The notes below the pieces were generated by a model, which did no database searches, had not been told where the DNA came from, and worked only from the letters and a program-made list of their open reading frames with translations. A DNA stretch of 32,053 nt from an uncultured beta proteobacterium (lineage in GTDB: Bacteria > Pseudomonadota > Gammaproteobacteria > Burkholderiales > Burkholderiaceae): positions 1 through 32,053 of the forward strand of contig CAIMXN010000237.1 of the NCBI GenBank assembly GCA_903845455.1, in the 5' to 3' direction. Shown in pieces: positions 17,986-27,770 of this stretch (its first letter is position 1; each line of letters begins with the position of its first letter). The translations under genes and the position numbers were made by a program.

Positions 17986-19044
17986 TTACTCCAGTAGGCT
18001 CCACGATAAAGCTGTGCCCACTTTCACTTTACTTTTTACCCTCCTACCAAGCACCACATCCATCCATTTTGTCGGCAAGCCAAGTCCAGGCCTTATAGAT
18101 CGAATATTTTTCCTAGTTAATTCTTCGCCAGCCTCCATATCCTTCACAATATAGAGGGACCTACGAAACTGCAAAGACTTTAGCTCTGCCTTGGTTGGCC
18201 CATAACTAATGCATCCGATTGCCTGCCAAGCGCGCTTAGTCTCCAGCACCAACTGTTTCATTTCAAAAGGCTCCATCGAAAATGCACTGTCAACCCCTCC
18301 ATCGGCACGACTAAGCGTAAAGTGCTTTTCAACAACTGATGCACCTAGCACTACACTAGCCACTGATACACCCACACCCATCGTATGGTCCGAAAGGCCG
18401 ACTTCACACCCAAATAAAGATCGCAAATGCGGGATAGTTAAAAGATTGCTATTTTCAGGAGGAGAAGGATAAGTACTTGTACATTTTAATAATATTAAAT
18501 CATTGCACCCAGCATCACGTGCAGCCGCCACAGTTTCCGCCAACTCTGTCACCGAAGCCATGCCTGTAGAAATAATCAATGGCTTTCCGGTTGCCGCCAC
18601 TCTCTTAATTAATGGAATGTCTGTATTTTCAAATGATGCTATTTTGTAGCATGGCACATTGAGATCTTCCAAAAAATCAACCGCAGAATCGTCAAATGGC
18701 GTGCTAAAAGGAATCATCCCCAATTCTCGGGCTTTTTTAAAGATAGGCTCATGCCATTCCCAAGGGGTATGGGCTTCACTATATAGCCGATATAAGGAGC
18801 TGCCATTCCAAGGACTCTTTGGATCCGCAATGTGAAACTCACGCTCATTCAGATCAAGAGTCATTGTATCGGGTGTAAAGGTTTGAATTTTTAAGGCATG
18901 GACACCTGTTTTTGCAGCAGCCTCAACAATCTCTAACGCCCGCTCTAAAGACTGATTGTGATTACCTGACATTTCAGCAATAACAAAAGGAGAATGCGCC
19001 TGACCAATTAATCTTCCTGCAATAGATATAGTCTGCTTGATCAT
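17986..19044 (-). CDS. pseI: Pseudaminic acid synthase
   Basis: 352 aa; FVIAEMSGNHNQSLERALEIVEAA, KIQTFTPDTMT, IISTGMA, VGLSDHTMGVGV, VVEKHFTLSRADGGVDSAFSMEP; C-terminal SAF-like domain. Confidence 0.95.
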   Translation of the reverse strand: MIKQTISIAGRLIGQAHSPFVIAEMSGNHNQSLERALEIVEAAAKTGVHALKIQTFTPDTMTLDLNEREFHIADPKSPWNGSSLYRLYSEAHTPWEWHEPIFKKARELGMIPFSTPFDDSAVDFLEDLNVPCYKIASFENTDIPLIKRVAATGKPLIISTGMASVTELAETVAAARDAGCNDLILLKCTSTYPSPPENSNLLTIPHLRSLFGCEVGLSDHTMGVGVSVASVVLGASVVEKHFTLSRADGGVDSAFSMEPFEMKQLVLETKRAWQAIGCISYGPTKAELKSLQFRRSLYIVKDMEAGEELTRKNIRSIRPGLGLPTKWMDVVLGRRVKSKVKVGTALSWSLLE

Positions 19045-19046
19045 TA

Positions 19047-20570
19047 TTACACCTTCTTTTCAAAATTTAGAGGAAGGGCCTGGTATCCATTCTTAGAAAA
19101 AAAATGTTGCGAACGCATATTCTCTCTAAGAACTTCTGCCCTCAACAACGTAACCTCTGGTCTCTGTTCTTTTAACCACTCTTCGGCAGCCATTAATAAG
19201 TCGGTGCCAGCCCCAAAATGCTCTACCCCAGGCACTACATAAATCGAAATATAAGCTTTAAATTCATCAACATCAAATCGTATCACCCCAATTGACTCAG
19301 CTTGAGATGCCCCAATAAGCAAGAAGGTTCTATCACTCGCGATCACAGAATTAAACCAATTAAAATGGTCTACATAGTCAATTCTTTTCTGATTCTTTGA
19401 AAATTTATTAACATCAGGGTGATTTCTCCACTCGAAAATACTTTCGCAATCGGTTTCTAGTGCTTGCCTCAGCTTAAGGGGGCTAACTCCCATCGCCTGC
19501 GCCACTCTTTTGGCTCCATTTCCATCGACGGCATTAATTCCATTACTAGAAATTAACTTTAAAATATTTTGGTTTTCCAATAATACCCGCAAATGCAATT
19601 CAATTGAATCACCTAGAAAATCAGTAGGATTGGGTGCATATATCAGGCCATTTAATGCAGCTACTCGCACTACTTCCTCTTGATTTTCTGCAATTGCATA
19701 GGTAAGCGAAGGTAATCCCAGGCAACATCTCTCCCAAGTTACAACCCCACCCGATCCAATACATAAATCAGATTGAAGTATTAGCTCAGCCATTCTCTTG
19801 GTTTGAATGTGCAAACTAAATGCATGCTGAGAACAAAGCTTTTTAACATCATCTATAAATGGGTGCTGCAAACCAATGACGACATCGACCGATACTTCTA
19901 TGCGCAAATTGATAAGAGCATTCATAGCTTCAATAGTATGATTTTTACTATCGACGCCGCCAAAAAAAATAAGGATTCGATGAATTTGGCCCGAACGTTC
20001 TAATGCAACTTTGTGAAGCTCACTAAACTCACTACGCAATAAGGCAAACTTTGGACCAAGTAGAGTTTTACAGTTTTGCCCCACCTTTTCTCTATACCTA
20101 GATTGTTTTTTATCCTGCATATTTTGATCAAGCAGAAGTTCGCATGCATGCTGTCGATTAGCCATGTCATCAATCACCATGAGTCGCTTAGATGAACACT
20201 TGACTCTTAACTCCCAATTGATATCCAATGAATAATGGTCGACTACTATCCAATCTTGAATATCATCTGCAATTAAATTCAGAGTCTTCTGTGCATCGGC
20301 TAACTGAGATTCTGCCGGACAGCTTAGGCCTATAGGGTCCTTATTAAAAGCCGGAAAATGATTGGCGGCTCGCAAAGAGTAATGACTGTGGCCCTGTGAT
20401 TTTATTTGACTAATAAAATATTCAGGCATATCTTGGCTAATGAAATTGCATTTCGCCCCTCGACGCTTTAATTCATAAGCTAAATTAAGGCACCGAGATA
20501 TATGCCCAGTACCTATTTCACTAGAAGCATCAACCCGAAATGTCACTTTCATTGAAATGTTATTCGGCAA
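19047..20570 (-). CDS. pseG: PseG (UDP-sugar hydrolase) fused to a PseH-like GNAT acetyltransferase
   Basis: 507 aa; N-terminal TFRVDASSEIGTGHISRCLNLAYEL, VVDHYSLD, DDMANR, GSGGVVTWERCCLGLPSLT (PseG). C-terminal LRQALETDCESIFEWRNHPDVNKFS...GVIRFDVDEF...AEVLRENMRSQHFFSKNGY (GNAT/PseH). Start may be the internal Met (MKVTFRVDAS, ~20552). Confidence 0.9.
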   Translation of the reverse strand: MPNNISMKVTFRVDASSEIGTGHISRCLNLAYELKRRGAKCNFISQDMPEYFISQIKSQGHSHYSLRAANHFPAFNKDPIGLSCPAESQLADAQKTLNLIADDIQDWIVVDHYSLDINWELRVKCSSKRLMVIDDMANRQHACELLLDQNMQDKKQSRYREKVGQNCKTLLGPKFALLRSEFSELHKVALERSGQIHRILIFFGGVDSKNHTIEAMNALINLRIEVSVDVVIGLQHPFIDDVKKLCSQHAFSLHIQTKRMAELILQSDLCIGSGGVVTWERCCLGLPSLTYAIAENQEEVVRVAALNGLIYAPNPTDFLGDSIELHLRVLLENQNILKLISSNGINAVDGNGAKRVAQAMGVSPLKLRQALETDCESIFEWRNHPDVNKFSKNQKRIDYVDHFNWFNSVIASDRTFLLIGASQAESIGVIRFDVDEFKAYISIYVVPGVEHFGAGTDLLMAAEEWLKEQRPEVTLLRAEVLRENMRSQHFFSKNGYQALPLNFEKKV

Positions 20571-20604
20571 TAAATAATATAAATATACATAGACGGATAC
20601 ACCC

Positions 20605-21933
20605 TTAAATTTTCTTCCGAAAAACTGGCTTTACGGGGCGTCCAATCAATAGCTGCTCTGTTGAGCCCGCTTCAATTGCTTGGCGATAGATTTTGCAGGA
20701 CTCATCAAATGCCATTGAAATATGATTTATCTCTAACTGCTGATGAGACCATGTGGGATAAAACAAGCCCTGAAATAACACACCACGAGCAATCATTTCC
20801 TGCATCATTAGTGTGCGATAAAAATCATCTACCTCGCCTTTGGAATTATGGCAAGCGAGAGCGAATAAACAGGGATATCCTAAAATTTTTAAAAAAGAAT
20901 TTAATTGATGCTTTTCTATAATTTTTTCAAGCGTGCTCTTTAAGATTTCACCTCGCAACCAGTTGCTTTCAATCATATTTTCAGCCTTAAAGGCCTCTAT
21001 TGTTGCAAGCATGGCTGCTAGTCCAGTAGTTTCGGCGCCGTGGGTAGACGAAATTAAAAAAAGCTTATCTTCACCTTCTGCCCGAATTCCGCCTAATTCC
21101 ATCACTTCAGCACGCCCTGTTAGTGCACAGGCAGAAAAACCATTTGCAATCCCTTTGCCCCAAGTCGTCATATCCGCTTGAACGTCAAAATATGTGTGCG
21201 CCCCCTGCATACTCCATTTAAATCCAGATATCATTTCATCGAGAATGAGAAGTACGCCTCGATCTTTACACAAAGCTGCCACCTTTTGCAAGAAATCATC
21301 CTTCGGTGGATCAAACTTCACTGGCTCCATAATCAAACAAGCAATATCGTGATCTTTGTCTGCAAGCAATAACTCCACCGACTGGTAATCGTTATAGCTA
21401 AATAATGCAGTAATAGACTTTATTTCTTTTGGAATACCTAGATCGCAGGGGGTGGTACTGATAAACCAATCATCAAAACTAAAAAAATTATGTTCACGCG
21501 CAATCGCTACTCGGTTGCGTTTTGTATAAGCACGTGCCAACTTTACAGCAGCCGTTGTAACAGTAGAGCCATTTTTGGCAAACTTCACCATATCGCCAGA
21601 CTGAACCGTATCTAAAAAAATCTCTGCGGCTTCTAACTCTATACTTGCAGGTCTTTGAAAATTAGTTCCCCTATGCGCAGCATCACATACCGCTTGGGCT
21701 ACCGATTCATAACCATGCCCGATACAAACGGAAGTTAAGCCCATGCTGCAATCAATAAATTCATTTCCATCAAGATCCCAAACATGAGACCCTTTGCCGT
21801 GCGTGATGGCAGCAGGTGCATTGACTGGAAACTGATCATCCCCTTTAGAATAGGTATGCGCCCCACCCGGAATACGATCATGTATACGTGATGCAAAAAT
21901 TCTAGATTTGTCGTAATTAAGATTTTTTTTCAT
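20605..21933 (-). CDS. Class III aminotransferase, glutamate-1-semialdehyde aminomutase-like
   Basis: 442 aa; RIPGGAHTYSKGDDQFP, LWDLDGNEFIDCSMGL-like segment, FAKNGSTVTTAAVKLARAYT, LILDEMISGFKW, PLP Lys in TWGKGIANGFSACALTG. Confidence 0.9.
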   Translation of the reverse strand: MKKNLNYDKSRIFASRIHDRIPGGAHTYSKGDDQFPVNAPAAITHGKGSHVWDLDGNEFIDCSMGLTSVCIGHGYESVAQAVCDAAHRGTNFQRPASIELEAAEIFLDTVQSGDMVKFAKNGSTVTTAAVKLARAYTKRNRVAIAREHNFFSFDDWFISTTPCDLGIPKEIKSITALFSYNDYQSVELLLADKDHDIACLIMEPVKFDPPKDDFLQKVAALCKDRGVLLILDEMISGFKWSMQGAHTYFDVQADMTTWGKGIANGFSACALTGRAEVMELGGIRAEGEDKLFLISSTHGAETTGLAAMLATIEAFKAENMIESNWLRGEILKSTLEKIIEKHQLNSFLKILGYPCLFALACHNSKGEVDDFYRTLMMQEMIARGVLFQGLFYPTWSHQQLEINHISMAFDESCKIYRQAIEAGSTEQLLIGRPVKPVFRKKI

Positions 21934-21972
21934 TTCTGATTTCAGAATGGCAATTAAATTAAAGGTGAGTTT

Positions 21973-22740
21973 TTAACGATACATGGTTGAATAGCCCAAC
22001 TCTGTAAAGGAATGGGTCAGCTGGATTAGATTTGGATTTTGATCCAAGAAATGCACTATATCTATGATTGGAATTTTTGGTGCTAACTGTTTAAATTCGT
22101 TGAATACCTTTCGACAGACCACTAAATCCTCTGGATTATCGACTGTTAACCTCAGATCTTTTCGAATTAACTCTTTTGGCGGACACAGTTTATATATTTT
22201 ATATTGCGCATGATGCTCACGAATATATAAAGTACATAACTCTGAGCGATGCCGTTGAGCCCCTCGTTCATGAGAGTCCTTTAGGGCTTCTAAAGCGACT
22301 ATTTCAAAACCACAGCCATCAATCACATCATCCATAAAAGTCGCATCGGCCTGGTTTTGCTTATGCGCATCCCATGCAGCCTCTACAGGCTCAAAGAATA
22401 AAAATGGAGATTCACTGGTCACCCGAAAAATATCCGTTGCCTCAGCCAATAGAGCGCAATTGATCAACCTAGATAACACATCTATTTGATCTCCAATCAC
22501 ATAACGCAAACCATTATCCTTGGCAAAATGAATAAAAACCTCATTCTCAACCCCCTCAGATATCCCGAGAACAATTTCATCAATGCAGGCGATTGATCTT
22601 AAGTTTGCAATAATATTATCGATAATGCGCACGCCATTTTCAATATCTAAATTTTGAAGTGGCTTACCATACAGCCTTGACCCTTGATTTCTACAAGCAA
22701 TGGCCGCAACAAGCCGTCTTTTAATATTCATCTTAATCAA
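21973..22740 (-). CDS. SpsF-like cytidylyltransferase family protein
   Basis: 255 aa; VAAIACRNQGSRLYGKPLQNL, VLSRLINCALLAEATDIFRVTSESPFLF, DLRLTVDNPEDLVVCRKVF. Confidence 0.85.
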   Translation of the reverse strand: MIKMNIKRRLVAAIACRNQGSRLYGKPLQNLDIENGVRIIDNIIANLRSIACIDEIVLGISEGVENEVFIHFAKDNGLRYVIGDQIDVLSRLINCALLAEATDIFRVTSESPFLFFEPVEAAWDAHKQNQADATFMDDVIDGCGFEIVALEALKDSHERGAQRHRSELCTLYIREHHAQYKIYKLCPPKELIRKDLRLTVDNPEDLVVCRKVFNEFKQLAPKIPIIDIVHFLDQNPNLIQLTHSFTELGYSTMYR

Positions 22741-23731
22741 TGTCGTCTGAAATAATCGGTGAGTTACGATCCACAGTTCGCCTCAGAATTTTTTGATACA
22801 ACACCTGCAAATCAGTGATTGCCCGATCTGAGGATGTCCGCTTTAATACCAAATCATCCGAGCCAATAGATTCACCAACCAATAAATTTCGGCTTGCAAC
22901 GACATGACGGCGAATCATCTTTCGATAATCCTCCTCAGATTGACTCATACCAAAATTTTCTTCTTCCGCGGAATTTCCAATTGCTTTCTCACAATTTCGT
23001 ACGGTCTGAGCAAACTCTAGAAATTCATCTGGATTTAAGGCTGATTCGTGATCCTCTAATTTCATCGATTTACCTAAAGTAAGATGCTTCTCGAGTGTGG
23101 TAGCACCGATCCCCATAGCCAAGACTGGGAGAGCGACTCTTAATACCCCATCAGGACAAGCATGATCTGCAAAGCCGATAGATACCCTTGGATAATTTAG
23201 TTTATTTGCTTCAACTAATAACCGAATGCGCGCCATTTGGTTTGCATCATTGGGAGTGGGGTAACCTTGAAAACCAAGCAGAATAACCACCTCTTTTTCT
23301 GAGAGAATGGAAACAGCTTGATTGATCTCCGAAAAATACGCTCCCCCCGCACCCAATAATACTTTTTTAATAGAACTATTTTTTACGTGACTTAATAATC
23401 CCAAGTTAGCAATATCAGTGCCATGAAGCTTAATGGCACTTACTCCAATTTTTTCAGCTAATTTCAGACTGCGTTCACCAAAAATATCTACATGCAATTC
23501 GATCTTCAGCTCCTTTGCATAGTCCGCTAACCCCTCCCAAACCTCATCACTCATTTCTAAGGATTGGAAAAGTTGGTAATATTTGTAGTCCGATGTTGCC
23601 AACTCATCTGCAAATACCATTTGAAATTTAGCAGCGTTCGCACCCGAAGATGATGCCGCTCTTAATAACAAACGAGCTTGCTCTGGACTGCCCTCAAAAC
23701 CTTGAGCCAATTCTGCAATTATCTGAACCAT
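22733..23731 (-). CDS. Second NeuB-family nonulosonate synthase-like protein (divergent from PseI)
   Basis: 332 aa; IIAELAQGFEGSPEQARLLLRAASSSGANAAKFQ, SIGFADHACPDG, TTLEKHLTLGKSMKLEDHESALNPDEF, C-terminal SAF-like RRHVVASRNLLVGESI. Confidence 0.88.
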   Translation of the reverse strand: MVQIIAELAQGFEGSPEQARLLLRAASSSGANAAKFQMVFADELATSDYKYYQLFQSLEMSDEVWEGLADYAKELKIELHVDIFGERSLKLAEKIGVSAIKLHGTDIANLGLLSHVKNSSIKKVLLGAGGAYFSEINQAVSILSEKEVVILLGFQGYPTPNDANQMARIRLLVEANKLNYPRVSIGFADHACPDGVLRVALPVLAMGIGATTLEKHLTLGKSMKLEDHESALNPDEFLEFAQTVRNCEKAIGNSAEEENFGMSQSEEDYRKMIRRHVVASRNLLVGESIGSDDLVLKRTSSDRAITDLQVLYQKILRRTVDRNSPIISDDID

Positions 23732-23770
23732 AGCCTTATCTCTCTAACAAATGTTAATTTTATGGCTCAC

Positions 23771-24649
23771 TCAAATCTTCAGCCAATTTGCTGGGTTTAT
23801 TAACTGACAATCAGTTGTTTTTAAATTATCCGGTATTTTTATATAGGGTTCCTTTACCGACGTAATAATATTCTTGAGCTGATTCAAGGTATCCACCCCT
23901 ACTATCACTTTAGATATATGCGGAAAAGATAAAACATGATTTAAAGATGCCTCTACTGGGGTCAACTGCATATCAATTAACCAATTGTCCCAAGCGGTCA
24001 AAATTTTCTTCCAGGGTTTAAATTGGGGAGGTCGTACTTTTTCACCCATTAACAAAAGCCCTTGCAAGAATACCGAACGAACTTGCAACTCAATATCCAT
24101 TCTTGCTAAACGCGTCATCCAGCCAGAGTCCACAATGCGGTTATCAAAAACATTGAATGGCGCTTGAACTAAATCAAACTGAAAACGCTCTAATAATAAA
24201 TCTAGATCTGCAGGATCATAAATTGAAATACCAATTTTTTGAACCAATCCGCTTTTCTTAACTGCCAATAATGCCCCATAAATTTCTTGGCCATGCCTTT
24301 CTAATAGTTGAGCTGGTTGATGCAGTAAGAGCCCATAAAGATTCTCAATACCTAATAGGTCTTTTGATTTGTTAACCAGCCCCAAAACCGATTGGGCAAT
24401 ATCGCCGCAGTCTTCGCCAACCCTTGGCAACTTAGAAACTACCTCCCACTTAGGGACGCCAATTCTCCCTAGTCGCTCCTCAGCATCTCCATAGGCAATA
24501 GCAGTATCCAAACTATTTACCCCGCTAAACTGAGCGAAATTAATAATCTTTTTTGCCTCAGAAAAGGACATGCGCCCCAACTGATTGGCTATTCCATAAT
24601 TTAATCCAAATTGCGCGGTGCCAAGAGATAGTCGACTGTTATTAATCAT
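23771..24649 (-). CDS. Aldo/keto reductase family protein
   Basis: 292 aa; LSLGTAQFGLNYGIANQLGRMSFSEAKKIINFAQFSGVNSLDTAIAYGDAEERLG; YGLLLHQPAQL. Confidence 0.92.
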   Translation of the reverse strand: MINNSRLSLGTAQFGLNYGIANQLGRMSFSEAKKIINFAQFSGVNSLDTAIAYGDAEERLGRIGVPKWEVVSKLPRVGEDCGDIAQSVLGLVNKSKDLLGIENLYGLLLHQPAQLLERHGQEIYGALLAVKKSGLVQKIGISIYDPADLDLLLERFQFDLVQAPFNVFDNRIVDSGWMTRLARMDIELQVRSVFLQGLLLMGEKVRPPQFKPWKKILTAWDNWLIDMQLTPVEASLNHVLSFPHISKVIVGVDTLNQLKNIITSVKEPYIKIPDNLKTTDCQLINPANWLKI

Positions 24650-24677
24650 GGCTTATTTAGCTTTAAATAGCTGTAGA

Positions 24678-25850
24678 TTAAAAAAGTGTCTGAAAACCAC
24701 TGAGATTTTGCATTCGACTTACCACCTCAACTTGCTGCGCTTCAGTAAGTCCTGGGTATATAGGAAGGCTAATCGCCTCTCTATAATAAGCTTCTGACTC
24801 AGGAAAATCTTCTCTTTTAAAACCCATTGCCTCAAAATAAGGCTGGCGATATAAGGGGATGTAGTGTAAGTTCACCATAATTCCAAAACTTCTTAAGCGC
24901 TCAAATACATCCTTTCGGTCATACCCCCCCTTTTTACCTTTCAAGCGCACAATATATAAATGGTAGGAAGATAGGGATGATGGATTCTGCCACGGTGTTG
25001 TTACTAGTAAATCCTTGAATAATTTGTTGTACTCCTCAGCAATAACGTGCCGTCGTGCAACAAACTCATCTAGTCGTTGCATTTGACTTAAACCAAGAGC
25101 CGCCTGAATATCGGTGAGGCGATAATTAAACCCCAATTCAATCTGCTGATAGTACCAAGGGCCATCTGGAATTTGCGTCATTTCATGAGGACTTCGAGTA
25201 ATTCCATGACTGCGCAATCTACTCATATGTGCGGCAAGCTTTAGATTATTTGTTAAAGCCATCCCCCCTTCACCTGTGGTAATTATTTTTACGGGGTGAA
25301 AGCTAAAAACAGTGATGTCGCTATATTGACAATTCCCAATTCGCCCATCTTGATATTTGGCACCAATAGCATGAGAAGCATCCTCTATAATTTTAAAATC
25401 ATACTGTTGCCCAAGCGCATGAATCTCAGCCATATCACAAGGTTGCCCCGACAAATGAACTGGGATTACAATTTTAGGCAATCCCCCGCTCTTTTGAGCT
25501 GTTTCTAGCTTTTCCTTTAGCGCCTGAATACTCATGTTGTAGCTTAGTGCATCTATATCTATAAAGTCTACCTTGGCGCCGCAGTATAGGGCGCAGTTTG
25601 CGCTAGCAACAAACGTAATTGGCGTTGTCCAAACGATATCACCTGGGCCCAACCCCAAGGCAAGGCAAGCCAAGTGCAAAGCACTAGTCGCACTATTGGT
25701 TGCTACAGCATATTCAACTCCACAATACGTTTTAACTGCCTCTTCAAAAGCAGGAACTACAGGCCCTTGAGTGAGAAAATCGGAACGCAAGACCTCGATT
25801 ACCGCTTCAATATCAGATTCTGATATGCTTTGTCGCCCATAGGGAATCAT
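24678..25850 (-). CDS. pseC: UDP-4-amino-4,6-dideoxy-N-acetyl-beta-L-altrosamine transaminase (PseC)
   Basis: 390 aa DegT/DnrJ/EryC1 aminotransferase; IPYGRQSISESDIEAVIEVLRSDFLTQGPVVPAFE, VWTTPITFVASANCALYCGAKVDFIDID, IIEDASHAIGAKY, FSFHPVKIITTGEGG (PLP Lys). Confidence 0.94.
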   Translation of the reverse strand: MIPYGRQSISESDIEAVIEVLRSDFLTQGPVVPAFEEAVKTYCGVEYAVATNSATSALHLACLALGLGPGDIVWTTPITFVASANCALYCGAKVDFIDIDALSYNMSIQALKEKLETAQKSGGLPKIVIPVHLSGQPCDMAEIHALGQQYDFKIIEDASHAIGAKYQDGRIGNCQYSDITVFSFHPVKIITTGEGGMALTNNLKLAAHMSRLRSHGITRSPHEMTQIPDGPWYYQQIELGFNYRLTDIQAALGLSQMQRLDEFVARRHVIAEEYNKLFKDLLVTTPWQNPSSLSSYHLYIVRLKGKKGGYDRKDVFERLRSFGIMVNLHYIPLYRQPYFEAMGFKREDFPESEAYYREAISLPIYPGLTEAQQVEVVSRMQNLSGFQTLF

Positions 25851-26767
25851 AATCTTCTTACCTCCTCAATTAATCCATCTCTTTCCTGCTCATAAAGCAC
25901 CCGTATTTGATCATCAATATTGCCCATATTTCTGTTTAGTAATGTGCAAGTTTTTTGATTCGATAAGCTCATGTCTTTTGGGCGACGTATCAAGAATTTT
26001 GTATCATCAATTGACCCTATTTTTATAAGCGTAGTATCTAGATTGAATTTCTGAGCCAGTCTTAGACCAAAATCTTTTTTTGAAATGCGCTCGTCACCCA
26101 CTACATTAAAAATTCCTTTGGCCTGGACATTGATTAAATCATGGACAGTTTTTGCTAGCACGGCAATATGTATTGGTGAAAAATACACATCCCCGAATAA
26201 AGTTAATGCATTCCCTGCTCTTAAACCATTAATTACCAGATCGCTAAAAGACTGGCGGTACGAAGGACCCCATCCAAAAAAATTAGTTCTAATAACTAAT
26301 ATATTTGGATTGACAGACAATACTTGCACCTCTCCCATGGCTTTAGTTTGGCCATATACATTAATAGGGCAACAAGTTGTTATTTCATCTGCTAATGACA
26401 GCTGCCCAGAAAACAAATGATCTGTTGAAATGTGTACCATCGGTACTGTGAGGCGGTAACATGCTAGGGCAAGATTTCTTGCAAAATCTACATTTAATAC
26501 TTTCGCAAGATCTGGATCAGATTCACACTTATCTACATTGGTCATACCGGCAGCATTAATGATCACATTCGGTTTTATCGCCTGAATTTGATGCACTAGA
26601 TTATCAGTAGAATCTAGTGTGAGGTAACAAGTTTGAACATTTTTCAAGCAAACCTCCCTCTGGTGCAAGGCCAATACAACCTGATATTCATCCCTTGCAA
26701 AGAAAGCCCAATTTACCCCCAGTAAACCTGAACCTCCGACAATGAGAATTCGAGGCTTTTTACCCAC
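25847..26767 (-). CDS. RmlD-like NAD(P)-dependent sugar reductase (extended SDR)
   Basis: 306 aa; RILIVGGSGLLGVNWA, INAAGMTNVDKCESDPDLAKVLNV, STDHLFSG, YGQTKAMGE. Confidence 0.9.
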   Translation of the reverse strand: MGKKPRILIVGGSGLLGVNWAFFARDEYQVVLALHQREVCLKNVQTCYLTLDSTDNLVHQIQAIKPNVIINAAGMTNVDKCESDPDLAKVLNVDFARNLALACYRLTVPMVHISTDHLFSGQLSLADEITTCCPINVYGQTKAMGEVQVLSVNPNILVIRTNFFGWGPSYRQSFSDLVINGLRAGNALTLFGDVYFSPIHIAVLAKTVHDLINVQAKGIFNVVGDERISKKDFGLRLAQKFNLDTTLIKIGSIDDTKFLIRRPKDMSLSNQKTCTLLNRNMGNIDDQIRVLYEQERDGLIEEVRRL

Positions 26768-27766
26768 TTACATTTGCCCAAGTTTATTTTTATTTAATGC
26801 AATCCAGCCCTGTAAATCCTCAATTGACATCCACTGTTGGTTATTCTCAGATGAGTACGAAAAATCATCACTCACCTTAATGCCTGCTTTAATTCGAGAG
26901 GGGTCAACTGACCATTGATGAATCATTGGGAGGATTTTAAAATGATGCTCGTACTCATAAGTCTGAGGTGCATCCTCTAACCCAACCATCTGTTCATGAA
27001 TTTTTTCACCCGGTCTAATGCCAATTATTTTATGGGTGGCCCGGGGGGCAACAGATTTTGCAATATCTAAAATAGACATGGATGGAATTTTTTTTACATA
27101 AATTTCCCCGCCTTGCATATCCTCAAAAGCATGCCACACTAGCTCAACCCCTTGTTCTAGAGTAATCATAAAGCGGGTCATGCGAGCATCAGTTATTGGT
27201 AAAGCACCTGATTTAGCCAATGACATAAAGAAAGGAATTACTGAGCCCCTTGAGCCCATCACATTTCCATATCGAACAACCGAAAATCGCGTACCATGGG
27301 TTCCGGCGTAGGCATTACCAGCTACAAATAATTTATCAGAAGCTAACTTGGTAGCACCATACAAATTAATGGGATTGCTTGCTTTATCAGTTGATAGAGC
27401 CACTACATTCTTTATTCCTCTATCAATACACGCGTCAATTAAGTTCATTGCACCATTAATATTTGTCTTGACGCATTCAAAAGGATTATATTCAGCCGTC
27501 GGCACAATTTTTGTGGCGGCAGCATGCACCACATTATCAATGCCATCCAAGGCCCTAGCAAGTCGGTCTTTATCTCTTACATCGCCGATGATGAAGCTTA
27601 CTCTAGAATCGCCCGAATAGTTTTGCGCCATATCCCACTGCTTCATCTCGTCACGAGAATAAATAACTAAGCGCTTGGGATTGTATTTTTCTAAAGTCAT
27701 TGGCACAAAAGTTTTGCCAAATGAACCAGTCCCGCCAGTAATAAGAATTGATGAATTTGTCAGCAT
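26768..27766 (-). CDS. pseB: UDP-N-acetylglucosamine 4,6-dehydratase (inverting), PseB
   Basis: 332 aa; ILITGGTGSFGKTFVPMTL, VIYSRDEMKQWDMAQ, VHAAATKIVPTAEYNPFECVKTNI, STDKASNPINLYGATKLASDKLF, RPGEKIHEQMVG. Confidence 0.95.
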   Translation of the reverse strand: MLTNSSILITGGTGSFGKTFVPMTLEKYNPKRLVIYSRDEMKQWDMAQNYSGDSRVSFIIGDVRDKDRLARALDGIDNVVHAAATKIVPTAEYNPFECVKTNINGAMNLIDACIDRGIKNVVALSTDKASNPINLYGATKLASDKLFVAGNAYAGTHGTRFSVVRYGNVMGSRGSVIPFFMSLAKSGALPITDARMTRFMITLEQGVELVWHAFEDMQGGEIYVKKIPSMSILDIAKSVAPRATHKIIGIRPGEKIHEQMVGLEDAPQTYEYEHHFKILPMIHQWSVDPSRIKAGIKVSDDFSYSSENNQQWMSIEDLQGWIALNKNKLGQM

Positions 27767-27770
27767 ATGA

